Below, one piece after another: positions 16,818 through 27,404 of a DNA stretch of 64,000 nt. Origin of the DNA: Duganella sp. 1411 (lineage in GTDB: Bacteria; Pseudomonadota; Gammaproteobacteria; Burkholderiales; Burkholderiaceae_D); assembly GCF_017833525.1 (NCBI RefSeq), contig NZ_JAFICD010000001.1, forward strand, positions 1,798,001 to 1,862,000, in the 5' to 3' direction. A program made the translations under genes and the position numbers. Each line of letters begins with the position of its first letter. Positions within the stretch are counted from its first letter, which is position 1. The notes beneath the pieces were generated by a model that was not told the origin of the DNA, did not search any database, and saw only the letters and a program-made list of their open reading frames with translations.

Positions 16818-17576
16818 TCAGGCGGCGACGTAGCAACCGCCGGCGCGGCGTTCCATACCCGCGCGGTCCAGAACCGTGACGGTGCCGCGACGGTATTCGA
16901 TCAAGCCTTCTTCCTGCAGTTTGCCCGCCGAGCAGGTGATGCTTTCGCGGCGCACGCCCAGCATATTGGCGATCATCTCCTGCGTCACTTTCAATTCGTT
17001 GGAGGTGGAGCGGTCCAGGCGTTCCAGCAGCCAGCGGCACAGGCGCTGCTCGATGCTGCCGTGGCGGACGCCGGCCACCGTTTGCGCCAACTGGGCGAAC
17101 AGCGCGCTGGTATGGCGCATCAGTTGCTGCGCCAGGGCGCCACCGCTGAAGAAGGCTTCGCGCAGCACGGCCGATTTGATGCGGTAGCCGTAGCCGGCGC
17201 TCTGCACCACCGCCGAGCAGTTTGCGCGTTCGGTTTCGTACATCGACACGCCAACTACGCCTTCGCGTCCGACCACCGCGATCTCGGTCGCGCCGCCGTC
17301 CTCGGTCACGTACTGCAGCGAGACGATGGCGTTGGTTGGGAAGAAGGCGTATTCCATTTTGTCGCCGAAGTCGAACAGGTGTTTACCGGCGGTCAGCGGC
17401 ACCAGCTCCAGGTGGTTGAACAGGCTAACCAGCTCCTCACGCGACAGGGCCCGCAGCAGTTCGTTCTGCTGGGCGCCGATGATGCTGATGGCCGGCGACG
17501 CGGCGGCGGCCTGGCTGACTGACTGCATCGCGATCACTGCGTTGGCGGAGACGGTGGTGTGAGTAGCTTGTTGCAT
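16818..17576 (-). CDS. Crp/Fnr family transcriptional regulator
   Basis: A 252-residue regulator with a cyclic-nucleotide-binding-like beta-roll (about residues 45-160; GDKMEYAFFPTNAIVSLQYV) and a C-terminal Crp-type HTH (about 175-235; VTQEMIANMLGVRRESITCSAGKLQEEGLIEY). No Fnr-type N-terminal cysteine cluster is seen, so it is not an oxygen sensor of the Fnr kind. The N-terminal 35 residues are a low-complexity Ala/Val/Ser leader. This subgroup, common in Oxalobacteraceae and Burkholderiales, has unknown ligands. The upstream region 17577-17762 has repeated TAGGA/TCCTA blocks that might be its own targets. Confidence 0.9.
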   Translation of the reverse strand: MQQATHTTVSANAVIAMQSVSQAAAASPAISIIGAQQNELLRALSREELVSLFNHLELVPLTAGKHLFDFGDKMEYAFFPTNAIVSLQYVTEDGGATEIAVVGREGVVGVSMYETERANCSAVVQSAGYGYRIKSAVLREAFFSGGALAQQLMRHTSALFAQLAQTVAGVRHGSIEQRLCRWLLERLDRSTSNELKVTQEMIANMLGVRRESITCSAGKLQEEGLIEYRRGTVTVLDRAGMERRAGGCYVAA

Positions 17577-17683
17577 GGCGAGCCTCTTATAGTGTGTTTT
17601 ATTCCGATGGTCGTTGCCGACCTGATGGATACACTATATCCCCGCTATGTGCGCTAGCTCATAGGAGCGCGTAGGAGGCATAT

Positions 17684-17722
17684 GTAGGCTGGGAACATAG
17701 CACTTTGTCATCCCAGTCCTAC
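17684..17722. promoter_or_regulatory. Imperfect inverted repeat upstream of the Crp-type gene
   Basis: GTAGGCTGGGA (17684-17694) is followed after 16 bases by TCCCAGTCCTAC (17711-17722), complementary except for one inserted base. Further TAGGA copies (near 17663 and 17672) and a TCCTA near 17740 flank it. It lies between the pobA stop and the Crp-type start. It may be an operator cluster or a hairpin at the end of the pobA transcript, which also runs leftward. Confidence 0.45.
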
Positions 17723-17762
17723 GCAATGTCTCTTGTATTCCTACGTCGCGCCCAGTGGATTG

Positions 17763-19955
<2,193 letters not shown>

Positions 19956-19959
<4 letters not shown>

Positions 19960-20729
19960 AGCAAGGCGTTCAGCTCCACCTGCATCTTGATCAGCGCCGG
20001 CAGGCAGCGCTCCACCATTTGATCGAGCGGCATGCGGGCCGCGTGGACGCTGATGTTCATCGCCGCCACCACCTCGCCGCGAAAATTCTTCAGCGGGACG
20101 GCCATCGTGCGCAGCCCCAGCTCCAGCTCCTGGTCCACCAGCGCGTACCCCTGGGCCCGGGCGCGCGCGATCTCCAGCGCCAGACGCTCCTTGCTGACGA
20201 TCGTATGCTCGGTGATCTGCTCCAGCCGCACACGGGCCAGAAAACTCTCCAGTTGATCCGGCGGCAGGCTGGCCAGCAGCATGCGGCCATTCGCCGTGCA
20301 CCACGCGGGCACCCGCGTCCCCGGCTGCAGCGTCGCCGATACCAGCTGGCCGGCGCTGACGGCGGCCACGCACACCAGTTGGTCGTGATCGAGCACACCG
20401 GCCGATGCCGCCTCCCCCACCGAATACGCGAGCCGGTACAACAGCGGCTGCGCCAGACGCGGAAGCCGCGCCGAATGCAGATAGGATTGGCCGAGCCGCA
20501 GCACCATCGGCGTCAACGAAAACAGCTTGTTCTCGTGCCGCATATAGCCCAGATGCGTGAGCGTGATCAGGTAGCGGCGCGCCGCCGCCCGCGTCAGGCC
20601 GGTGCGCTCGGCCACCTCGGCGATACTCAGGCGGCTGCGCTCCTGGTCGAACGCTTCGATCACTTGCAGGCCTTTTTCGAGGCCGGCGATCATATCTCGC
20701 TTGGCGGGAGGGTCGATTCCAGTGCTCAT
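19956..20729 (-). CDS. IclR family transcriptional regulator, divergent from pcaH (PcaR/PobR-like)
   Basis: A 257-residue IclR protein. The winged HTH occupies about residues 10-75 (LSIAEVAERTGLTRAAARRYLITLTHLGYM) and the ligand-binding domain the rest, ending LPALIKMQVELNALL. The AARRYL segment is typical of the PcaR/PobR/CatR subgroup that senses aromatic-acid intermediates. The start at 20729 (MSTGIDPPAKRD) fits the family length; the frame opens at 20852 but would cover the divergent promoter. It probably controls pcaHGB-CD through the palindrome at 20762-20776 and is a paralogue of pcaR at 38960. Confidence 0.9.
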
Positions 20730-20757
20730 GATGTAGAAAAACGGGGAATTTGGGCGA

Positions 20758-20780
20758 TATGCGCACAAATTGTGCGTATA
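20758..20780. promoter_or_regulatory. Palindromic operator candidate between the iclR-type gene and pcaH
   Basis: CGCACAA-A-TTGTGCG (20762-20776) is a perfect inverted repeat around one central base. It extends to 11-base arms (20758-20780) with one mismatch. It lies in the divergent promoter region 29 bases from the iclR-type start. IclR proteins bind such palindromes; the match to this regulator is inferred from position. Confidence 0.6.
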
Positions 20781-20875
20781 GCGAATATAGCACGCGGCGG
20801 ACGGCTTGTGATGGCGCGTCCGCTTTCGTACCATCGACAGCACTACAACCAAGGCACAACCTCAGGAGACCAGCA

Positions 20876-21568
20876 GTGAAATTCGATGCTATCGCGCCCG
20901 GCGTCTATCCGGAGCTGATTTATCCATCCTACAAATCCACCCTCAAACGCGGCCCCGAGCAACCGGCGCTGCGCATCGTCGCGCCGGTGCCGGCGACGCA
21001 AAATATCGCGCCGTCGCCGCGCATCCTGCTGCCGAACGATATGGACCTGACCGCGCAGGGCGAGTCGGAACCGCTGGGCGAGAAAATCGTCGTCACCGGC
21101 CGCGTCGTCGACGAAGACGGCAAACCGGTGCGCAACTCGCTGCTGGAAGTCTGGCAGTGCAACGCGGCCGGCCGCTATCGCCACAAGCGCGACCAGCACA
21201 ACGCGCCGCTCGACCCCAACTTCAACGGCTGGGGCAAGATGATGACCGACGACGACGGCCGCTATCGCTTCGTCACCATCAAACCGGGCCCGTACCCATG
21301 GGGAAATCACGACAAGGCATGGCGCCCGGCCCACATCCACTTCTCGCTGTTCGGGAACGTCTACGCGCAGCGGTTGGTCACGCAGATGTACTTCCCCAGC
21401 GACCCGCTGTTCGACTACGACCCGATCTTCCAGAGCATTCCGGACCTGGCCGCGCGACAGCGTTTGATTTCCCGCTTCAGCCTTGAGCACACGGTCGGCG
21501 ACCAGATGCTGGGCTATGAATTCGACATCGTGCTGCGCGGCCGCAACGCCACCCCAACCGGCATCTGA
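20876..21568 (+). CDS. pcaH: Protocatechuate 3,4-dioxygenase beta subunit
   Basis: A 230-residue subunit carrying the non-haem Fe(III) of the intradiol ring-cleaving enzyme that converts protocatechuate to 3-carboxy-cis,cis-muconate. All four iron ligands are visible: Tyr101 (GRYRHK), Tyr140 (PGPYPW), His153 and His155 (RPAHIHFS). Their spacings (39, 13, 2) equal those of the well-studied Pseudomonas enzyme. The start is a GTG at 20876 with AGGAGA 7 bases upstream; no nearer ATG fits. First gene of pcaH-pcaG-pcaB-pcaCD and divergent from an IclR regulator. Confidence 0.95.
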   Translation: MKFDAIAPGVYPELIYPSYKSTLKRGPEQPALRIVAPVPATQNIAPSPRILLPNDMDLTAQGESEPLGEKIVVTGRVVDEDGKPVRNSLLEVWQCNAAGRYRHKRDQHNAPLDPNFNGWGKMMTDDDGRYRFVTIKPGPYPWGNHDKAWRPAHIHFSLFGNVYAQRLVTQMYFPSDPLFDYDPIFQSIPDLAARQRLISRFSLEHTVGDQMLGYEFDIVLRGRNATPTGI

Positions 21569-21579
21569 GAGGAACCGAC

Positions 21580-22101
21580 ATGACCAATTCCGCAAAACCG
21601 ATCACCACCTCGCAGACCATCGGCCCGTTCTCGCACGAGGCGTGGCAGTGGGCGGTGGACCTTAGCGACGCCGCCGCACCGGCCAACGGCATCACCATCA
21701 GCGGCACCATCCACGACGGCGACGGCTTGCCGATCAACGACGCCCAGATCGAAGCCTGGCAGCCCGCCGCCGCCGAAGCCGAAGCGTCGCAAGCGCTCGC
21801 CGGCTTCCGCCGCGTGCCTAGCGGCGACCAGGGCGAGTTCACGCTGCGCCTGTCCGCCAGCGCGCAACCTCCGGGCCAGCCGTTCGCTTACATCACCGTG
21901 TTCGCGCGCGGCCTGGTCAAACACCAGTTCACCGCCGTTTTCCTGGAAGACGACGCGGGACTGGCCGAATCGGCGATACTTGAGCAAATCCCGGCGGCGC
22001 GCCGCCCCACCCTGATCGCGGCCAAAACCGCCGATGGCCAGTACAGCTGGAACATCCACCTGCAGGGCGCGCGCGAAACCGCCTTCTTCGACTATGTTTG
22101 A
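21580..22101 (+). CDS. pcaG: Protocatechuate 3,4-dioxygenase alpha subunit
   Basis: A 173-residue partner of PcaH with the same beta-sandwich fold but without iron ligands; it shapes the substrate pocket. TTSQTIGPFSHEAW at the N-terminus and PFAYITVFARGLVKHQFTAVFLED are typical of PcaG. It is slightly shorter than many PcaG (about 190-200 residues), mainly through shortened loops. AGAGGAA precedes the ATG, 11 bases after pcaH. The two subunits form the cytoplasmic (alpha-beta-Fe)n holoenzyme. Confidence 0.95.
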   Translation: MTNSAKPITTSQTIGPFSHEAWQWAVDLSDAAAPANGITISGTIHDGDGLPINDAQIEAWQPAAAEAEASQALAGFRRVPSGDQGEFTLRLSASAQPPGQPFAYITVFARGLVKHQFTAVFLEDDAGLAESAILEQIPAARRPTLIAAKTADGQYSWNIHLQGARETAFFDYV

Positions 22102-22119
22102 ACCAGAAATGGAGCAACA

Positions 22120-23499
22120 GTGAGTGTATCGATTTTCGACAGCTTCCTGACCACCAGCGACATGATCGCCGTGTTTGACGACGCGGCCATCGTGCAGGCG
22201 ATGTTCCGCTTCGAGGAGGCGCTGGCGCAGGCGCAGGCCGATGAGGGCATGATGGAGCAATCGGCCGCGCGCGCCATCGCCGGCGTGTGCAACGCCCAGC
22301 TGTATGACATCCCCGCCATCATCAGCGCCGGCCGCCGCGCCGGCAGCCTGGCCATCCCGCTGGTCAAGGAGCTGACCAAGACCGTGGCGCTGTACGACGC
22401 CGAAGCCGCCGGCAAGGTGCACTGGGGCGGCACCAGCCAGGACGTGATCGACACGGCGATGGTGCTGGCCACGCGCGACGCGCTGCAACTGCTGGACGAC
22501 GGCCTGCACGACCTGACCGGTCACCTGCTGGAACTGGCGGAACGCCATCTGGCCACGCCGGTGCTGGCACGCACCTTGATGCAACCGGCGCAGGTGACCA
22601 GCTTCGGCTTCAAGCTCACCGGCTGGCTGGCGCCCCTCGTACGCGCGCGCCTGCGCCTGCGCGAGGGCGCGTCGCGCGCGCTGCAGCTGCAATTGGGCGG
22701 CGCCGTCGGCACGCTGGCGGTGATGGGAGAGCAAGGCCCGGCGGTCGCCGGCCGGGTCGCCGCCGCGCTCAAGCTCAAAGTGGCCGACGCGGCGTGGCAC
22801 ACGCAGCGCGACGAGTGGGTGCGTCTGGGCCTGGAAGTGGCGGTGCTGTCCGGAAGCCTGGGCAAGCTGGCCACGGACCTCAGCCTGATGGCGCAAGGCG
22901 AGATCGCCGAATTGGCCGAGCCCTCCGGCAATGGGCGCGGGGGATCGTCGGCCATGCCGCACAAGCGCAATCCGGTATCGGCGATGATCGCGCTGGCCGC
23001 CGCCACCAGAACGCCGCAGCACGCGGCCGCGCTATTGGCCAGCATGGGCCAGCAGCATGAGCGGGGCCTGGGTAACTGGCAGGCCGAACTCGCCGAGTGG
23101 CCCGGCCTGTTCCTGAGCGCCCATGGCGCGCTGCAGGCGCTCAACGACGCCTTCGCCGGTCTGCGGATCGACAGCGCGCGCATGCTGCGCAATATCGACG
23201 CGCTGCAAGGACTGGTGTTCGCCGAGGCGGCATCGGCCTACCTGGCCGCCGCCATCGGCAAGCAGGCGGCGCACACGCTGCTGGAGAAGATGACGGGCGA
23301 GGCGCTCGCCAGCGATCGCCACCTGGCGGATGTACTCGAAGAAGCGGTGCGGCGGGACGACACGCTGCGCGCCCACGTCGACACGGCCCATCTGCGTTCG
23401 CTGTTCGATCCGGTCGCCGCCACCGCGCCCGCCCACCGGCTTGCGCAACAACAGCTGCAAAGCCTGCGCGGCGATATCGCCTCGCTCAACCAAAAGTGA
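22120..23499 (+). CDS. pcaB: 3-carboxy-cis,cis-muconate cycloisomerase
   Basis: A 459-residue member of the fumarase/aspartase superfamily that cyclises 3-carboxymuconate to 4-carboxymuconolactone. The superfamily signature GSSAMPHKRNPV with its catalytic loop lies near residue 285. The helical core and the C-terminal domain, with its charged helices, match PcaB. The start is a GTG at 22120 preceded by GGAG at good spacing, 18 bases after pcaG. It acts between PcaHG and the PcaC-PcaD fusion encoded next. Confidence 0.94.
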   Translation: MSVSIFDSFLTTSDMIAVFDDAAIVQAMFRFEEALAQAQADEGMMEQSAARAIAGVCNAQLYDIPAIISAGRRAGSLAIPLVKELTKTVALYDAEAAGKVHWGGTSQDVIDTAMVLATRDALQLLDDGLHDLTGHLLELAERHLATPVLARTLMQPAQVTSFGFKLTGWLAPLVRARLRLREGASRALQLQLGGAVGTLAVMGEQGPAVAGRVAAALKLKVADAAWHTQRDEWVRLGLEVAVLSGSLGKLATDLSLMAQGEIAELAEPSGNGRGGSSAMPHKRNPVSAMIALAAATRTPQHAAALLASMGQQHERGLGNWQAELAEWPGLFLSAHGALQALNDAFAGLRIDSARMLRNIDALQGLVFAEAASAYLAAAIGKQAAHTLLEKMTGEALASDRHLADVLEEAVRRDDTLRAHVDTAHLRSLFDPVAATAPAHRLAQQQLQSLRGDIASLNQK

Positions 23500-23506
23500 A
23501 GACACC

Positions 23507-24772
23507 ATGAGCTACGATCCCATCGACCACGACTTCGAACGTGGCCTCGGCAACCGCCGCGCCATCCTCGGCGACGCGTGGGTGGAGCGTTCCCTCGGCA
23601 ACGCCAACAATTTCAACGCCGATTTCCAGAACCTGATCACGCGCTTCGCGTGGAACGAGATCTGGGGCCGCCCGGGCCTGGAGCAGAAAACCCGGCGTGC
23701 CATCGTCCTCTCCATCACCATCGCGCTGGGCCGCTGGGAGGAATTCGACCTGCACGTGCGCGCCGCGCTGCTGGGCGACGAAGCAAATCGCCTGACGCCG
23801 GATGAACTAAAAGAAGTATTGATCCAGTCGGCCATCTACGCCGGCGTGCCGGCGGCGAACACCGCCTTCACGCACGCGCTGGCGATCCTGCGCGAAGTCG
23901 GCCCGCAGATCGGCTACGAGCTGGAACCGGCGGCTCCCGCCGATGCCAGCCACCCCGGCGTGGGCCGCGAAAGCCGTGGCGAAAAATCCCGTCCGTCGCT
24001 GCACTACACGGTGCGCGAGCCGCGCAACGGCAAGGCGCCGCGCCACACCGTGGTGCTGAGCCACGCCATCGGCTGCGACCTGACCATGTGGGACGGGCTG
24101 GCGAATCAACTTGCGGAGGACAGCCGCGTGATCGCCTACGACCATCGGGGCCATGGCGCCTCGGAGTCGCCGCCGGGCGCGTACACCATGGCCGATCTGG
24201 CGGACGACGCGGCGGCGCTGCTGCGCGAGCTCGATACCGGACCGGTGGTGTGGGTGGGCTTGTCGATGGGCGGCATGGTCGGCCAGGAGCTGGCGCTGCG
24301 CCATCCGGCGCTGGTGCGCGCGCTGGTGCTGGCCAACACCACGTCCGGCTATCCGCAAGCGGCGCGCGAGGCTTGGGAGCAGCGTATCGCCACGGTGCGC
24401 GAGGGCGGCATCGAAGCGATAGCGGATGCGGTCATGGGCCGCTACTTCCATGAAGGGTTCAGGGCTGATCACGCGGCGACGGTGGCGCGCTTCCGGCGCC
24501 GGGTGGTGTCGACCGACCCGGTAGGCTACACTGGCTGCTGCAACGCCGTCGGCACGGTCGATACGACGGCGCGACTGAGAGGGATACAAGCGCCGACGCT
24601 GGTGATCGCGGGGGAGCTGGATCAGGGAACGCCGATCGAGATGTCGCAAACGCTGGTGGATGGTATAGCCGGAGCAAGGCTGGAGGTGCTACAACAAGCG
24701 TCGCACCTGAGCTATGTCGAGCAGCCGCAGGGCTTTAGCAAGGCGGTGCGGTCGTTCATCGCGGAGCTATGA
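23507..24772 (+). CDS. pcaCD: Bifunctional 4-carboxymuconolactone decarboxylase (N) / 3-oxoadipate enol-lactonase (C) fusion
   Basis: A 421-residue fusion. Residues 1-130 are a carboxymuconolactone decarboxylase domain (ITRFAWNEIWGRPGLEQKTR, then GRWEEFDLHVRAAL). A linker of about 30 residues rich in Gly/Ser/Pro follows. Residues 160-421 are an alpha/beta hydrolase with nucleophile Ser253 in GLSMGG and a C-terminal His in SHLSYVEQP. It would carry out two consecutive steps, 4-carboxymuconolactone to 3-oxoadipate enol-lactone to 3-oxoadipate. The domain order is decarboxylase then lactonase, the reverse of the actinobacterial PcaL fusions as I recall them. Last gene of the pca operon. Confidence 0.93.
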   Translation: MSYDPIDHDFERGLGNRRAILGDAWVERSLGNANNFNADFQNLITRFAWNEIWGRPGLEQKTRRAIVLSITIALGRWEEFDLHVRAALLGDEANRLTPDELKEVLIQSAIYAGVPAANTAFTHALAILREVGPQIGYELEPAAPADASHPGVGRESRGEKSRPSLHYTVREPRNGKAPRHTVVLSHAIGCDLTMWDGLANQLAEDSRVIAYDHRGHGASESPPGAYTMADLADDAAALLRELDTGPVVWVGLSMGGMVGQELALRHPALVRALVLANTTSGYPQAAREAWEQRIATVREGGIEAIADAVMGRYFHEGFRADHAATVARFRRRVVSTDPVGYTGCCNAVGTVDTTARLRGIQAPTLVIAGELDQGTPIEMSQTLVDGIAGARLEVLQQASHLSYVEQPQGFSKAVRSFIAEL

Positions 24773-24798
24773 TCGCCATGGGCCGCCGATGAATCACA

Positions 24799-24838
24799 CA
24801 TGGCGGATTACGGCGTTCCGCCTAATCCGCCCTACGTG
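24799..24838. repeat. Dispersed palindromic repeat, single copy (locus 2)
   Basis: The 40-base element runs from CATGGCGGATTACGGCG to CTAATCCGCCCTACGTG. It is internally palindromic (GGCGGATTA against TAATCCGCC). It is the same family as the loci at 12295 and 39830 and again lies between convergent genes (pcaCD and a porin). Confidence 0.85.
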
Positions 24839-24860
24839 CCTCACGTATTCAATACCCTCC

Positions 24861-25883
24861 CTAAAAGCGGTGGTGTATCCCTACGCCGTAGAAGTTGATC
24901 GACGTCGCGGCCTTGCGTTGTGAGGCGTCCGCGTACAGGAACGTCCGCGTGGACAGGTTGTATTCGTAACCCACCCCTATCTGCTTGGTCGGCACGGCGC
25001 CATCGGGCGTCTTGCGGCCATAGCCGGCGAGCAGCGTTCCGGGACCGATATCCAGATTCGCCCCCACCACCCACGCCTTCGTAACGGAATTGACGGCCAC
25101 CGTATGATCCTGGTCCTGGCTTTGATAAGAAGCCATCAACTTCAGATCGCGCCGTGGCTGCACGGAAGCGGCCACCGACCACAAACGGGTCTCGGCGGCA
25201 TTGCGCTCGGACGCCAGCATCGCACCGAACATCCCCGCCTTGTACACCAGCGTCGCCGAATACGGATTGCTCGTCAACGGCGCGTTGGCCGCGTATTGCG
25301 GAGCCGCCGCCGTGCCACGTCCGATCAAGGCGGGGTTGCCGTTGGCCTCCTTGGTGGCGACGGTGACATTGAGCTGCAATCCCGCCACCTGCGGCGAATT
25401 GTAAAACACCGCATTGGAGAAACGGTTGGCCGACGAACCGGCCGGATCGAGCGGCTGGCTGTTATAACCCGCCACCATCAAGTCGGTTTCAAAACCGGCG
25501 GTGCTGGGCGTACCGCGAAACGGCTCGAACGCCACATTCGAGTCCTGATAGGCGGTCAACCCGCGCCCGACCCGCAGCGTGCCGAAATCGCCCTGAAGAC
25601 CCACGCGGCTCTGGCCCTGGAACAGCGGCCGCGATACCCCCTCAACCGTGCCGACGTCCGGATCGTAGCGGATCTCCAGCTGGAACAAGGCCTTCAGGCC
25701 ATTACCCAGATCCTCGACGCCCTTGAAACCGAGCCGGTTGTTATCGCGCCTGCCCTCGGTGAGCGCGCCGCCGGTCTTCTTCGACACACCGAGATCGATG
25801 TTGCCATACACCGTCACCGCCGACTGGGCTTGCGCCGCGCCGCCCGTTGCCAGCATCGCCAGCGCTAAAAACGATTTCTTCAT
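24861..25883 (-). CDS. Gram-negative porin (betaproteobacterial trimeric type)
   Basis: A 340-residue outer-membrane porin. The signal peptide is residues 1-19 (MKKSFLALAMLATGG to AQA). The mature start SAVTVYGNIDLGVSKKTGG and the motif NRLGFKGVEDLGNGLKALFQLE are diagnostic of the Burkholderiales porin family. A 16-strand barrel ends in the aromatic terminus GVGIHHRF. Its ATG overlaps the dctA stop by 4 bases, so it is translated with the dicarboxylate symporter. It probably supplies dicarboxylates to it across the outer membrane (inference). Confidence 0.93.
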   Translation of the reverse strand: MKKSFLALAMLATGGAAQAQSAVTVYGNIDLGVSKKTGGALTEGRRDNNRLGFKGVEDLGNGLKALFQLEIRYDPDVGTVEGVSRPLFQGQSRVGLQGDFGTLRVGRGLTAYQDSNVAFEPFRGTPSTAGFETDLMVAGYNSQPLDPAGSSANRFSNAVFYNSPQVAGLQLNVTVATKEANGNPALIGRGTAAAPQYAANAPLTSNPYSATLVYKAGMFGAMLASERNAAETRLWSVAASVQPRRDLKLMASYQSQDQDHTVAVNSVTKAWVVGANLDIGPGTLLAGYGRKTPDGAVPTKQIGVGYEYNLSTRTFLYADASQRKAATSINFYGVGIHHRF

Positions 25884-27145
25884 GCTTTACCCTTCCCGTT
25901 TAAAACCAGGTGCGCCTGCTCGCGATCGATATCCTTCTCCCACACCGCCACCACCACCGTGGCCACGCAGTTGCCCATTAAATTGCCTGCGGCGCGCGCG
26001 ATGCCAATGAACCAGTCCACCGACAGCACCAGCACCAGGCCCACCACCGGAATCGTCGGCATGGCCGTCAGCGTGGCCGCCAGAATCACGATGGCCGAAC
26101 CGGGCACGCCGTGCGCGCCCTTGGAGGTGATCAGCGCGATCGCCAGGATGGACAGCAGGTCGCCAATCGCCAGCGGCGTGTTGGTGGCTTGCGCGATGAA
26201 GACGGCGGCCAGCGTCAGGTAGATCGAGAACGCATCCAGATTGAACGAATAACCTGTGGGGATCACCAGCCCCACGGTGGAATCCTTGATGCCCATGTAC
26301 CTCAGTTTGCGCATCACCTGCGGCAGCACGCTGTCCGACGACGCGGTCCCCAGCACGATCAGCAGCTCCTCGCGCAGGTAGCCGACCAGTTTGAAGATGT
26401 TGAACCCGGCCGCCCGCAGAATCGCGCCGAGAATGACAAACACGAACACGATCACCGCGCCATAGAACAGCAACACCAGCATCGCCAGCTGCTTGAGCGA
26501 GCCGATACCGTATTTACCGACCGTGAATGCGATCGCGCCAAACACGCCCAGCGGCGCCAGCTTGATGATGAACGACATGCACTTGAAGAACGCGGTGGCC
26601 AGGCTGTCGATCAGCGTTGCCACCGGCTGCGCCTTATCGCCGATCAGCGACAGCGCGCAGCCGAATATCACCGAGAACAGCAACACCTGCAACACGTCGC
26701 CCGACGTGAAGGCGCTGACCACGGTGGTGGGAATCAGCTTGAGCATGAATTCGGCCAGGCCGGTCTTGCGCACCGCGTTGGCGTTGTCGACGTAGCCGCT
26801 CAACGAACTCGCATCGAGCGTGGACGCGTCGATGTTCATGCCCGCTCCCGGGTGGAACACGTACGCCAGCACGATACCGAGCAACAGCGCGATCGTCGTG
26901 ACGACTTCAAAATAGATCAGGGCCTTCAAGCCCACCCGTCCCACCTTGCGCAGTTCCCCGGCACCGTGGATGCCCTGCACCACGACGCAGAACACGATCA
27001 TCGGAACGATCATCTTGATCAATTTGATGAAGCCATCGCCCAGCGGCTTGAGACTGAGGCCGATGTCCGGGTATAACACCGCCAGCAATATGCCAGCGCA
27101 CATCGCCACAACGATCTGGCCAAACAGTGATTTGAAAAACCGCAT
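25880..27145 (-). CDS. dctA: C4-dicarboxylate:cation symporter (DctA type)
   Basis: A 421-residue inner-membrane DAACS-family transporter. It starts FFKSLFGQIVVAMCAGILLA, carries the VPMIVFCVV segment, and has the substrate-binding region TASSDSVLPQVMRK and LVIPTGYSFNLDAFSIYLTL. It imports succinate, fumarate or malate with protons or sodium. GGAGGG lies 7 bases before the start. It is co-transcribed with the porin and divergent from an RpiR-type regulator. An aromatic dicarboxylate or 3-oxoadipate substrate is conceivable given the pca context, but sequence alone favours DctA. Confidence 0.92.
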   Translation of the reverse strand: MRFFKSLFGQIVVAMCAGILLAVLYPDIGLSLKPLGDGFIKLIKMIVPMIVFCVVVQGIHGAGELRKVGRVGLKALIYFEVVTTIALLLGIVLAYVFHPGAGMNIDASTLDASSLSGYVDNANAVRKTGLAEFMLKLIPTTVVSAFTSGDVLQVLLFSVIFGCALSLIGDKAQPVATLIDSLATAFFKCMSFIIKLAPLGVFGAIAFTVGKYGIGSLKQLAMLVLLFYGAVIVFVFVILGAILRAAGFNIFKLVGYLREELLIVLGTASSDSVLPQVMRKLRYMGIKDSTVGLVIPTGYSFNLDAFSIYLTLAAVFIAQATNTPLAIGDLLSILAIALITSKGAHGVPGSAIVILAATLTAMPTIPVVGLVLVLSVDWFIGIARAAGNLMGNCVATVVVAVWEKDIDREQAHLVLNGKGKA

Positions 27146-27247
27146 TACTGATCCCTCCCTGGTTATCCGACGCGCACAAAACTACATTTGGTTTCTTTTT
27201 TTGAGGCTAAGCCATTCACGATAATATTTTTTCACCGCTCAATTCAT

Positions 27248-27263
27248 TGAAAATGCTTTTTCA
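27248..27263. promoter_or_regulatory. TGAAAA/TTTTCA palindrome, candidate RpiR-type operator
   Basis: TGAAAATGCTTTTTCA is a 16-base inverted repeat with one mismatched pair, located in the divergent region between dctA and the RpiR-type gene. A further TTTTTTCA half-site lies about 20 bases to the left (near 27226). RpiR-family operators often contain TGAAA/TTTCA-like half-sites; assignment is by position. Confidence 0.45.
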
Positions 27264-27404
27264 TGCAGCGTCAACATTTTCCTGTCCCTTGCATCGAAAT
27301 AGACGGCGAGTAGTCGCATTCCGCCGACAACCGCAAACGCCGCGGCGGTGTATATTGGCGCTGCGGTGGATGATCCTTACGCGCTTTTCCCTGGAATGCG
27401 ATCA

